From: Diadema setosum
Lineage: Eukaryota > Echinodermata > Echinoidea > Diadematoida > Diadematidae
NCBI GenBank assembly: GCA_033980235.1
Contig: CM067069.1
Span: 12,722,828-12,786,827, forward strand
Reading direction: 5' to 3'
DNA: 64,000 bases
Shown here: in pieces, positions 11,295 to 23,500 of the stretch
Numbering within the stretch: position 1 is the first letter of the stretch
Layout: each line of letters starts with the position of its first letter
The notes under the pieces: generated by a model
Database searches by the model: none
Seen by the model: the letters and a program-made list of their open reading frames with translations, nothing else
What the model was told of the DNA's origin: nothing
Made by a program: the position numbers and the translations under genes

Positions 11295-13170
11295 CTGCAA
11301 TGGAGAATGGATAAGATAGAATTAACCCTATTACATCCCACTTCCATTGCATTCTACTTTCTGGCACATTACACATTTCTGAATCAGAATGGTTTGGTCA
11401 ACTAAGTGTTTTCTGCAGATACATCCACGCCAACTTGATGATATGAGAAGCACACTGAGTATGGAATGGCTAAAATAGCAATATTGTTTTAACTTTCATA
11501 TCCAAAGAGGGACTGTTTACAATTGATGACGAAAGACTAGTCCCTTACAGTGGTTATGAATACTGAATCTTGAATTCTGAAATACCTCAAGTATTGAAAT
11601 AATATGCTGCCTGATTTCCTGTCCATTTGCTTATAAATAAAAATTACAGCATGATAACTAGTCTTTGAAGGGAGAAATCTGCAATTTATAATAAAAAAGA
11701 CTTATGAGCATTTTGTTCCTGCATGATGAGCACACATAACTTGTACTTGAGAACTTGCATCCAAGCCGACTTTGTTTCTGTTACCATGCACACATAGTGT
11801 GTCTCCTGGAAGCAAACAGCTTCTTGTAATGAGTATATTTATAACGCATGTTCTAAACTTACATGTAGGTGATTGTATTACATGAACATCACCATTTACG
11901 CAGCTGACTAAGTATACAGCACTGGTTGTGATTAATTATGAAATGGGACAAGAAATTCTACATCTTATTCAATGGTTGAGAGCTGAAGAGCAGTGCATTA
12001 ATTTTTACAAGCCACAAGTTCAATATCAAAATAACCAGTGTAATCACTGAAGACAGACACTGTAAACATGCTAATCACATTCTAATATAAAATGGCTTCA
12101 AGAATTTAGCCAATCAACAGAAGAGCTGAAATGAGTCGCATGCATGTGGGCAGTGAGTTTAAACACCATAGCTAGGCCTATGTCATTTGGCTTTAGATTA
12201 CAAGTTCTTTTTACATAATAATTTACAACCACAAGTTCCCTTGCAGCCTTGAATTGCCCAATGCCCTGGCTTGGTTGGGCCTGGCATAATATGATGTGCA
12301 TGCCACCTGTATTAAAATAACAACTTAACAATACCGGTACACAAAGTCAAGGTCAAGGACCACACAAAGTAAATCTCTAGACCCTACAGTAAATTTTACT
12401 AAATTTATTGTAGTATATTACTATTACTGTAAGATAACTAACGTTAGTAAATACATTAGGCCTACCGGTACTAGGCCTACTGACTAAACTAGATACACAC
12501 ACTAATAATACTATTCCACTAAATTAAAAATTAATTAAATTTAGGCCTAGGCCTACTGTGAAATTTTGTGGTGACTAAGGCCTAACAGTTAGGCCTACTG
12601 TGAAATTTTGTGGTGACTAAGAGAAGTAAATTAAGAGTTATCCTAAGACTAGGCCTAAACAGGCAACAATATCAATTCAATGTTGTTAGTTCTCTATGAC
12701 TATGTAACTACACGCAGCCGCTGTCGCAAAGCGAAGTTATTCTATTGACCAGACCGACGTTCTAGACTCTATTTTCACAATTCTCTAACCGTTACAGAAC
12801 AAAAAACAGAAAGAGTAATTTCGTTTCATGTTTTTTAAAGAGACAGAACGTATCATCATTTTTATAGTCACAATAATTAGATCTAGAACTATCTAGACTA
12901 TTAGAAAATAATAGGAATACGTACAATAACACACATAAAAAGCAATATATGGGACTACTACGAATTGCTCTTTCTAATAAGGGCCACGTCCTAATTAGAG
13001 TCATAGGACAGCAAAAAGTGCCCTAACTGAGCTCAGTAAAATTTGATAAATACTATCACCTGACAATAGTCGAACTATGAAGGGGAATCGTACCATCACT
13101 CTTTTACGAACAGTAAACAGAGCGTCTACAACATCACATCGTTGTTCTTGTCGTTACATCGTACACCGCC
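11295..13170. other. Upstream region of the copper-transporter gene
   Basis: No coding exon recognised. It should contain the non-coding first exon and promoter of the minus-strand gene, but neither can be placed from sequence alone. TAGGCCTA words cluster at 12460-12660, where a 29-bp phrase (starting gcctactgtgaaattttg) occurs twice, at 12551 and 12592. Confidence 0.5.
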
Positions 13171-13290
13171 CATGAAGGAACTTGTCGGATAAAATGTCCG
13201 ACAAGTGTTATCCGACAAGAAGAAGAATTTCTCAAAACTTGTCGGATATAATTGACTTGTCAGATATTTCATCCGACAAGTTCCTTCATG
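13171..13290. repeat. 120-bp element with perfect 20-bp terminal inverted repeats (family E)
   Basis: Starts CATGAAGGAACTTGTCGGAT and ends with its exact reverse complement. The inside contains further copies of the word CTTGTCGGAT in both orientations, so the whole element can fold. It abuts the left end of the family C fold-back. Confidence 0.85.
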
Positions 13291-13715
13291 AAACGCCCTG
13301 TTGAACCCACAAATGTAAAAACGCCCACAAATGTAAAAACGCCCACAAATGTAAAAATACATCGCCCACAAATGTAAAAATCGCCCACAAATGTAAAAAA
13401 CACCGCCCACAAATGTAAAAAAATTTCAACCACAAATGTAAAAACGACAGCGCCCACAAATGTAAAAAACTCCCACTAATGTAGTAAAAAATTCAAACAT
13501 CAACCACAAATGTAAAAATTTTTTACATTTGTGGTTGACGTATTTCTACTAAGTGGGCGTTTATGTAGACCCTTATTTCGTGCGTCTTACCTGCTAACAT
13601 AGTAGAAGCGCGCTACTTAATTGCATGTATTCCGTGTACTGTGACCTGTCGACGCCGATCCGTTTTCAGTTACGAGCGACATACAGCGACTGGAGCTTTA
13701 AAACTAAGGCCTTGT

Positions 13716-13835
13716 CACATCGTGTCTGGGGAAGCCTGCGGGTTGACTTGCGGGGAGTTTTTTTTTTTTTTTTTTCACATCGTGTCTGGGGAAGCCTGTG
13801 GGTTGACTTGCGGGGAGTTTTTTTTTTTTTCCTCC
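13716..13835. repeat. Two tandem 60-bp copies with poly-T ends
   Basis: The phrase starting CACATCGTGTCTGGGGAAGC occurs at 13716 and 13776; each copy ends in a long T run. The copies differ by one base (GCGGG versus GTGGG) outside the T tract. Confidence 0.85.
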
Positions 13836-14020
13836 GGAGCTCCCCGCAGTGGTGTTGGCCAGTTACTGCCTCTCTGCTGGTTTAGAATAGTGAGAGTATA
13901 ATAGACATTCTGTATGACTTTCTGCCATTTCAAATTACCTCGAGAGGGATTCCTTTGCAGATAAATCATGCAGTCCTCACCCGCCGCCCAGAAACAGAAA
14001 CTTGCAGGAAAACATACATA

Positions 14021-14067
14021 CACACACACACACACACACAAGCACATACACACACACACACACACAA
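14021..14067. repeat. (CA)n-rich microsatellite
   Basis: Interrupted CA repeats inside the centre of the family C element; a second CA-rich stretch lies near 14305-14400. Confidence 0.85.
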
Positions 14068-14890
14068 ACAGACAGAAGACAAGCATGTTATCACAGTAGT
14101 ACATGCAACGATACTCCATGGCAGGCCGGCATGCAAATGGCAGGTAAGTGGCACGCGTCTAGCAGGTAAACCGCAAGTACGGAACTCTTTAATATCTTTG
14201 TCCCACCCGCAGAAATTGTACTGCTCGTACTCGCAACAAGCCCGCGTAACTTGCCCGGAGGCGCAGCTGCCAGCCGGAAAGGTGTGACACGCAGCACACC
14301 GTAACACACAGACAGACACACGCACACACATCCATCTCCCCCGCTGAACTCTCCACTACTATACCCACACACACGCACTCACTCTCCGTACACGTACACA
14401 TTTTTTTACAAGAAGTGCACTGCTATATCCTAAAAAAAAGGTCTATTTATATCAACGTACTATAGTACTTGTCGTTTTTACATTTCTGGGCGACGTTTGA
14501 AATAATTTCTACATTAGTGGGCGTTTTCTACATTTGTGGGCGATGTTAAATTTTTACATTTGTGGTTGATTTTCTACATTTGTGGGCGATGTATTTTTAC
14601 ATTTGTGGGCATTTTTACATTTGTGGGCGTTTTTACATCGATTTTGTGGGTTTAACACGCCCCCCAGAGATCCCCCTACACTGGTACGGAGAACCATGTA
14701 CCACTGTTTACTGTACACGGACGGACGGCCAACGGGTCTTTGATTTTGTTTAGCTATGATGCAGCGAGTGTGGCCGGTCACGAGTGGTCACGAGTTTCAT
14801 GGATGTTTCCCGTTCCATAATTCCCAGCGGTAGGGCCTACATGTTGGCATGCTGCCGAAATGCATTCACAAGAAGAGCAGAGCCAATGTA

Positions 14891-14918
14891 ATCAAGGAGG
14901 TACTAGTACCTCCTTGAT
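14891..14918. repeat. Perfect 28-bp palindrome
   Basis: Two 14-base halves, ATCAAGGAGGTACT and its exact reverse complement, with no spacer. No mobile-element context is visible. Confidence 0.95.
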
Positions 14919-15532
14919 ATAATTATTCGGTTCTGAGCACTGCATGTAGTTACAGTTGGAGATCAAGGGCGACGGAACCAAGGAGAGGGTTAAAGCCTAC
15001 CTTTTCTCTCAGCCCCCCCCCCCCCAGTTTTTTTTTTTTAAACCCCTTCTTATGTCCCTGCACTTTGCCTTGGGTGCCTCCCTAAAATTGTCCCCGCCAC
15101 CTTCACAAAATAATAGCATGAGAAAGGGATCCTCTTCTTGAGTGCTGTTTGTTTGAAGTTGTTTTATTCGCATATAGGGCCTACCTATAATCACCTGTAA
15201 GATAAATTGCTACACACATGAAAACATAATATGGCTGGTAGCCCATTGTGGTTTTGAAACCAATTATGAAATTAACGAAGATATTTCTACAAGTAGGCCT
15301 AGGCCTAAGTACATACAGTATGAAGAGTAAAAATGCTGAATGTAAAGTAAGAGAATGGCATGCACAACACATCAAAACATGTGATGTCATTGATTATATA
15401 GCTTAGCATGACGAGAAAATTTGTCCTAAGGGAGGAAAGTTTTGTATATACAAGTTAAACATCGAAGGCGGGGAGAGACAAAAATTGACCTAAATCGTCG
15501 ATCAGATTGCAAGCATTAGTAGGTCTGTCTGT

Positions 15533-15616
15533 ATTTTATTTTATTTTATTTTATTTTATTTTATTTTATTTTATTTTATTTTATTTTATTTTATTTTATT
15601 TTATTTTATTTTATTT
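15533..15616. repeat. (TTTTA)n pentanucleotide tract
   Basis: Uninterrupted TTTTA units over about 84 bp. On the minus strand this reads (TAAAA)n, as expected for the 3' tail of a minus-strand retroelement. Confidence 0.95.
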
Positions 15617-17005
15617 CTGCATTTTCCACAAAAATATATACAACGTAACAAACAATTTCCAATACTAATCAAATTATATCCAACACAAAATGAATATAAA
15701 TATAATCATCAATAATTAAATATTGCATAGGTGAATTATAACCATCCAAAACCAATTGGAAAATCATTCCTTATTCAATCGAATCAATACATACAAAATG
15801 CAGGAGACCGTCGATCATCTTAAGCTAAAGCTTGAGTTTGATGGCGGTCTTATAGAAAAGCATATGGCTTGTACTTCTTTACAAATCATTTAATTCATAT
15901 ACTAAATTGTATAACTGAGTAGAGTAGCTACAAAATGCATCAGTGCAACGGTGAGTTAGGGTGCAAGTGCATATGTGCAGTTTTGTTGTTATATTATTGT
16001 TAATGGTCATTAAAAAAACATGCAGGACCTAGATTAATTTTCATTAAAAAAAAATGATGTACATAATGTTCGCGTATGCATATTGTGTATGGACACAAGA
16101 AAGAAAGAAAAAGTGAATGAATGAGCGAATGACGTTAATCATTCGATGCCACCCTGAAAATACAAAATGATCAATAAATAAAAAAAAAACCCACAAGAAC
16201 ATATCGATACCATAAAAAATTTTTGGCATAATACATGCGCGTTAATGTTTGTACACACAAATGGAAAGTGGGAAACTAATGGCACAACTGCTTATGGTAC
16301 AACTTGCTCAATAAGACACCCTCAAAACTATTTGAAATAAACACACACAGACAGATAAGCAAGGTACACGCGCGCGCTCACACACACACACACACACATA
16401 CAACTGGTTTATTTTTTTTTATTTTTATTATCTTTTTTTATATTAATGATATCTTTATTCAACAAATCATTGCTCACAGCCAGAGGCTGAATTATTAATG
16501 ATTTTACAAAAGTGAAATATACATACACAGTATTACAGTATTACATAAATATGAAAATGTAAGATTACAAATCAAAATAACACGCAGGCTCATACAAAAC
16601 AAGAACAATAAAAAAAAAAACCTCAGGCACTGCATACATAAGAAAATAATGAAAGTTTGAATTGACCTTGACCTTTGACCATAAAGTTTCCAAAACAATC
16701 ACCACTGCCAATGAGTTCATGAATATTCACTAAGTTCCATGAACGTATACATTGTACCTTAAACCATTTCCGAGATATGAGAAAAAAAAATTGAGTTTTT
16801 AACACACAGTCATTTTGCATTAAAAACAAAACAAAACAAAAGGTTTAAAGGGTTTAAACGTCTGTCTAGGTACATTCATGTGATTCGTAAAACTGCTTAG
16901 CTTTATAAGAAAATACATGCTAATGAAACGTCTTATATCAATTGCACAATAAAAAAATCTTCATATTCAATGATAAATCTTAAACGATATCTTGTCTTAA
17001 CATAA

Positions 17006-17140
17006 TCAAAAAATGATCTCAGAAGCATTCGAAAGGTATATGGCAATGGGTTTGGTGTGTAATGTCACAGGCAGGGAATTCCAAATTCTTGAACCTGTAT
17101 TATGATAGTGAAGGCTGATGTAATCCAATATTGGATCTAC
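17006..17140 (-). mobile_element. Non-LTR retrotransposon remnant (C-terminal end of an RT-like ORF)
   Basis: The minus strand reads through NTGSRIWNSLPVTLHTKPIA to a stop. The WNSLP block with a following short tail is typical of the C-terminal end of LINE reverse-transcriptase proteins (CR1/L2/Jockey type). Stops and frame breaks lie upstream, so this is a dead fragment. The (TAAAA)n tract about 1.4 kb downstream on the same strand could be its tail. Confidence 0.55.
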
Positions 17141-18409
17141 TTTTAACTTTTAGTAAAGCTATAAAGTATTGCGTTTATTCCTTCGCTTTCCCTACTCTGT
17201 AGTTTGATAATTATTATGCATGTTTAATAAGCAAAGTTGGAGGTTATACTGCAGAGTTATGGGAAGCTAATGATTTTACTTGCATAATATATAGATATCA
17301 TATTACATAGATATAAATATAGAAAGGTCGTGTCCTCTTTGGGGTTGACAGATTTAAAGCAATATATGATAATAGATATATAGAATGTATGATCATCAAT
17401 GACAAACTGAAACTTGATTTTACAAATTTTTACCAAAATAAATGAAGTGAAATACAATTATTATGTTAAGTTATTAATATTGTTTTGAGATATGATATGA
17501 CAACACAGATCTGACATGCATTTCGTCATGGTTGTTCTTCATTTCAAGTTCATTTTCTTCCTGGCTTATTGTAGAACATATTATATACTCGTTTGGGAAA
17601 AAGAATATTCTTGCCTTCGTTTCAGTGGTTGAGATAGATAATGATACTTGTTATTTTATAGGGAAAATAAAATGATGGAAGTATGAGCAATTAGTGTATT
17701 ACTCCACACAGGCCCTTTGGGTAGAGATTAAAAGTTATCAATGAAAACCCAGAAATTTTGAATTTTGAGCATTCCGAGTTATTTTTATAGACAGATACAA
17801 TTATTGATTTGCTGGTTGCAAAAGATATGTTTCAAACTAATACAGTTTTATTTCAGTTAGAAAAGTAATTGTATTATAACTAATCTTGCTTTCATTGACC
17901 CACTCCATAGCTCTTTGAGACCATTATCAAAACATTAACAAAAAGGTTGAAAGCCGAGTCTTAATAACAGTTCAATGTGCATGCAGTCCTCTCAAAGATA
18001 GACCATAGATTCTTAAAAGATAAACTTGTTATCTCTTTGTTTTATTCTGTGGTACCACTATATTCCAGGACAGGTGCATTTACGAAATGTCTATCCACTT
18101 GAGATGTTAATAATCATCTCGCACAGATTAGCAGCTGAATATGGAGGCGGTAATTTCTGGAAGAAGGCAAATCTTCAAGTTATCATTTCTCAATCAGAGT
18201 GATCACATGGTATCATAATGGATTATGATATAAGCGAAAAGATAGAAACATTCAAGCAATTCAACAACTGACGTTTTGTCGTGAAGACGTAAACTTGTGG
18301 TTCTCAGTTCATCATCCGTGTATTTATTCACCGAGACTTTGCGCTTCCTGAGAATTGAGAATTTTCGATACTTTTGTATACTTTTGTATCAATACCTTGG
18401 TTACTTATT

Positions 18410-18464
18410 ATGGCACAATGTTGCTCAATAACACTTTTCATCCTACTGCTAGCATTCGTCTCAG
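18410..18464 (+). CDS. ZP-receptor exon 1: start and signal peptide
   Basis: ATG then [18 protein letters not shown], a hydrophobic secretion signal, ending at a strong TCAG|GTGAGT donor in phase 1. The phase-1 end after a signal peptide is typical of secreted modular proteins. Confidence 0.85.
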
Positions 18465-20545
18465 GTGAGTTAACGTACTCCTTCGTTCTTTGAATCACAT
18501 TAAGGGTGAATTAAGTTTTGGAACTGCAGCTTTACCTCTATGAGGGACGAAGAGTTTTGTTGGCCGTGTCGTGTTAATTCTGTCAAACAGAGTTCAAACC
18601 CCCTTGTACTTTCAATCCTAAAATCCCTGAATTGAGTCCCCTGGCTGCAGGGGGTGTGTCCCTGTTTAGGCAATTAAGGCTCTTTATTCTCATTTTAACC
18701 AGCCCTTCAGAAGGGTCTTAAAGGTCCCGCGGTTGCTTGTGTAACATCATTCACTGAGTCCTTATAGCGGGAAATTTAACAATGTAATTCAATTCAATTT
18801 TTCAACATCTTGTAAATATAGTGTCGAGAAAAAAAATCACTCTATGAGGCTTTGACTTTTTATAACTTCATAATATATTATGTATATTATAAGATATCAA
18901 TGCTATTTGCTTGCTATCATTTTGAATTTACGAATTGCCGTTATAAGTTCTTCACATCAGTAAATATGGCGCTGTATATGTATTTCTTATGTGATCTTTG
19001 GTATCTGGATTAGTATTGGCAACGATATATCAAATATCAATGGTACCAGATGTAAACAATGCACTTCTATAGTAGGCCTACAGACAAAATTTTGCCAAAC
19101 TGCACCATTTGTTTTTGAAAGCATACACAACGTTTATATTGAATGAGTTTCCAGCTTGGAGAATAATGTATTTTACCGACAATATATTGAAACAGAAGTG
19201 TAAATCGAGCGGATTTTACAAATTACGATTTGCAGTCACATGGAAGGTGGTACAAGGGCAAACGCAATAAAAAGTAACATCTAGTACAGTATTGCATTTC
19301 AGAAGGGATGAAGGAGAGGCGTGGGACTTTATCATTATTAGCCTCGAAGTAATAAAGGTAGAACAATATAGTATGTTCTTTTTGTTTCGTATATTCACTA
19401 TTTGTGTTTTCCTACATTTTCTCTTTCTTTATGACTTAGGCCTATATATTTATGTACTAGATCTCCATAATCAATACAATTGCGTGAGATGGCATCTAGT
19501 GTTGTTGTTACAATTCTAGTACACATAATATAGACCATAATATGATATTTCAACAAGCAGCATATATATGGATGCCTTATATTAATGTGTGTGTCCGAAT
19601 GTCTTGGATTCTTTTATTTATATTGATTGTATGATTTGTTACATTTTTTTAATGAAGTGCGTGCGAATAAAAAAAAAAAAGCGCGAATATTAGTTTGCAT
19701 GGATGTTAGGTTTGTTTAAGTCGCTTTTCATTGTCATTTTTATCTACTGTTGCTTCGTACATTTGCTCTTCACTCCTCTGTGTGTGCCTTTAGCTGTCGA
19801 GTGCTGGTCTTGAGATTAAGAGAGCGAATAATGTTTTGCTTGATTATATAAAGCTTACCGCGAGGATTATGACAAGGCACAAAGCAAAATTTGAAACATG
19901 AATTTTGATCGATCACGTACAAAATGAGATAAGTGTGTGAATTCAGCTGTCGGAAGCAAAGCAGGTGCGAAAACATACTTGTCTCAAAGAACTATATGTA
20001 TCTTCAGTGTGACGCATTGTCCTTGAAGTGTTTTGTGGTGATAAAAGGAGACATGTTTGTTAATGTGCAGATTAATTATTCTTTACATCTTCCTCAAGGA
20101 CTCTGTATATCTCTTAGACCACCATACTTCGTTGCAGGTGTAGATCTCTCGAGCAGAAAATGGGAGGGGGTTATCCCGCAAGGCAAACACTTGAGCAAGT
20201 ACATTGGGGCCAATTAGTGTAATTAGATTAGATACTTTTTCTCTATACCCGTATAAGGATTTAGTGATAAGCTATTCCATCCACACGTACATACTCGATA
20301 TATTTCAATATTTGGAGTGCAATTTGCATGTATTAGTTGTTGCTATGTCGGGCGACGCCTGGGCCATACCGTCGGGCAAGTTTTCTGGCTATAAAGAAAA
20401 TTCTTTGTTACACATTTTTTTTATTAAGATGTGATTATGATATGGCAGTAAACTAGTCTGTATATTGTTCTAAATACATCCACACTCGTATGAAACAATA
20501 GCCAGAATGCAGGCTTTCAACGCTTTTATACGCATATGAATTATG

Positions 20546-20587
<42 letters not shown>

Positions 20588-23500
20588 AAACATATAAACA
20601 TTATGATACATTTACAATCAATTTGTTTAAGTTAAACTTGCGTCTCTTCTGTCAACCTGTTCTTCACTTTTTATATTCCATTGCTTTCTATTTTACCCTA
20701 CAGTTGTGAAAAATGTGGCAGGAAACTGCACGAATGGTGAGCAGAATTATACTTACCCGGTATAGCCAATTCATATTTCATCCATTGTTGCTTTATCTTA
20801 CATGTAACAAGGAACATTGAGTGTTTGCTGTGTAGGCCTCACCAACAGTTATAATCTTGGACCATGGACGATAAACGTCTGTGACGTGACCGCACGTAAT
20901 TGGTGTATCATTCACCACTGTCCAACCAATCAGATGCGATTGCAGCGAACACGCCTTGTACGACGAGCCAATCAAAACTCCTCTACGGCTTAAGGCATAT
21001 ATACTTGGAAAAAAAAATGTACAGAATGATTTTAACGAGGTCAGCAATGACAATACATAAACAGCTCTTGATAAAACAAACAAACAAACAAACTGAGATA
21101 TAACTGGGTTTTTTTTTCTATTCCTAATAGACAGGAGAGTTGATAATGCACTTTGTAAAGTATAACTTGCCCTGCCAATTCTAGAATTTACACTTATAAT
21201 TATATTCAGATGTTCTGTGATTAATAATTGTTTCACAGAGAATATACATAATTTCCCCATCAATGGCTCATTTTGTTATTGTAACGACAAATATTATCGT
21301 CCGTCAATAATTTGTTAATGTGTCAGGGATATTATGACATTGCTACATTATCTATCATTATGCTGACCTTTCTTTGTGATGTTCAAAATATTTCATCGCT
21401 TATCTATTTGTACAGATAACGGAACGACGTGCGCTATGCCACGTGAGTACTTCTTGTACATATACGTATTTTGTAACTTTAAGAAGTGTCAGCGATTAAA
21501 AATCTTATGTGAATCATTTTGACAAAGCAGATGGAAAACAGCATTGAGCATGCGCAACTCTCAGGGGATGTACATGTCGCATGGTTTTAACCCTCATAAC
21601 AGACTGTAGATTCGAAATTTCATTGCTATCGTACGAACAAGAGTTGCTTGATGATGCCTCTTGTGCATTGCGAGGGGAAATCATTTACCTTTGCCATTGG
21701 CAACTTTTGATATGACTAAACAGACTTTTCCACTACAATGTATCTCCAGATGTAACTCCCCATCATATAACTTCTGGTGAATGAAGTTCTGACCAAAAAT
21801 CTTTTTAAAATTATGATATTCATATTGGGGATGATTTACAGTGGTATGAAGAAAATAGGTGATTTTGTGTGCACAAATTATGCGTGGGTCCTACACATTC
21901 GACCCCCCCCCCCCAACAAAAGCAACAACAACAACAACAACAACAAGAACAACAACAACGATTTCCTGTCCAAAGCTTGAAGTGTATGATCAAATGTGAT
22001 TATAATTGTACATCGTACGTCAATATTCTAAGTACTTAAATAAATATCTTATATATAATATAAATATTTTTCCCCAGAGGGCGGTCTGATCTTCGTCGCC
22101 GAGGCCAGTGGAGACATTTTCGTGTCTGACCTCGGTGGTGACACCCTTCAGTTTTGGCCCATCCCTTTGGGGCACGTAGAATACCCCGTAGCCGTAGACT
22201 ACCATCCGTCGCAGGACCTGGTCTTCTGGAGCGATGTTGGATTGTTGGACAGTTCTATTCACCGGGCTAACCCTGACGGATCGGCCCAGAGGACTGTATT
22301 CGCCAAGAATGGCAGCGGTAGGACCAGTACAACGCATTTGTGCACTTCTGCATGAGTATTTTGTTGTTGTCGTTGTTGTTGTTGTTGTTGATGATGATGA
22401 TGTTGTTGATGTTGTTGTTAATGTTGTTGTTGTTGTTGATGATGATGTTGTTATATCAATTTTACCGACGAGTCACAGTCTCTTTCCCTTTTTCCTCGGC
22501 TAACTTTTTTTTTTTCCTCGAAAGAAAAGTTGTAAGAAGGATATAGGATGTGCAGCTTATCTCTGCCTGTTGAAATTCAACTGAAATAATTACTATCAAA
22601 ATATTTTTGAAGTCTTGAACGCTCACTGCGACATCAATTCTTTACGACATCAGAGCAAACTACCAGTATATGTCTCTTTTAGTAAAAATAACCTTTCTGC
22701 ACGCCTTTCGTGTAAATGTCTTTTCCGCCCTCGACTGGGCATAGTTATCGACGGACTTGCACTGGATCTCACCAAGGATCGGTTATACTGGACCGATACC
22801 GGATACGACGAAATCGGGTCAATGGATCTCGACGGTTCGGACAACAGGGTAATCCTCAGTGACGATCTCGACGAACCGAGAGCGATTGTGATTCATGATG
22901 GCACAAGGTGAAAAGACATGAATGTGAAGCATTATCCAACGAAACATGTTAAAATGGTTCTTCGCTCTGTGTTCACTTAAACGTAAATTAGGAATAAAGC
23001 CAAAACAGAGCAGTGATGTTCCATGAAAAATTGGCAGAAATTGTTCATGGAATCTGGCAGCCTTAAATGTTTTTGTGAAGTAAACGCAAATTAGATGAGG
23101 GGACAATCGATACCATGCATACCAAGTTTCCTGTCGGTTTTTAAGTAAGCAAAAAAAGTTGTCTTTTAAGTAAGCGCATGATCATGAAAAATACCTTATT
23201 TTTTATCGATAGTAGGCCTATAGCAATCTTAAACCCTTTTCCTGGGACAGAGCATTAACTACAACTCCTTGTGTGTGTGTGTGTGTGTGTATGTGTGTAT
23301 GTGTGTGTGCACCATATTGAATATAGTGAATTTCACTTCTTCGAATTTGGAGCATCGAGTGTGCATTCCGTATGTCGATTGCATTACTTGCAGGATGATG
23401 TTGTTTTGGTATTACGCAGGTCCCGGATTCGAGCCCTCTATTCAAGGGCAAGACATTTAAAGTGTTATCATGGCCATAAGGGGTGGTTTTTTTTTTTTTT

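Larger units (their letters stand above)
13292..14662. repeat. Large fold-back element, family C, arms of CGCCCACAAATGTAAAAA words
   Basis: The left arm (13292-13560) holds about nine copies of a word close to CGCCCACAAATGTAAAAA separated by 0-15 bp. The right arm (14470-14662) holds about eight copies of the reverse complement. The outermost parts also match: GTTGAACCCACAAA on the left, and GTTAAACCCACAAA in reverse complement on the right. The left arm ends in its own small hairpin at 13502-13540. The ~0.9-kb centre has CA-rich tracts and a 60-bp direct duplication. Open frames here consist of repeat words and are not genes. Confidence 0.85.
14663..18409. other. Intergenic region between copper-transporter and ZP-receptor genes
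   Basis: No cellular gene recognised. It holds a 28-bp palindrome, a (TTTTA)n tract, a minus-strand LINE-like remnant and AT-rich DNA. A phrase near 16660 (ttgaccttgacctttgacc) looks like a dispersed-repeat fragment. The last few hundred bases should contain the promoter of the gene starting at 18410; no clear TATA box was found. Confidence 0.5.

Noticed and set aside
13300..14660. CRISPR-like look of regularly spaced identical words
   Set aside because: Spacers are 0-15 bp and AT-rich, the words occur in both orientations, and the context is animal nuclear DNA; it is a fold-back element.
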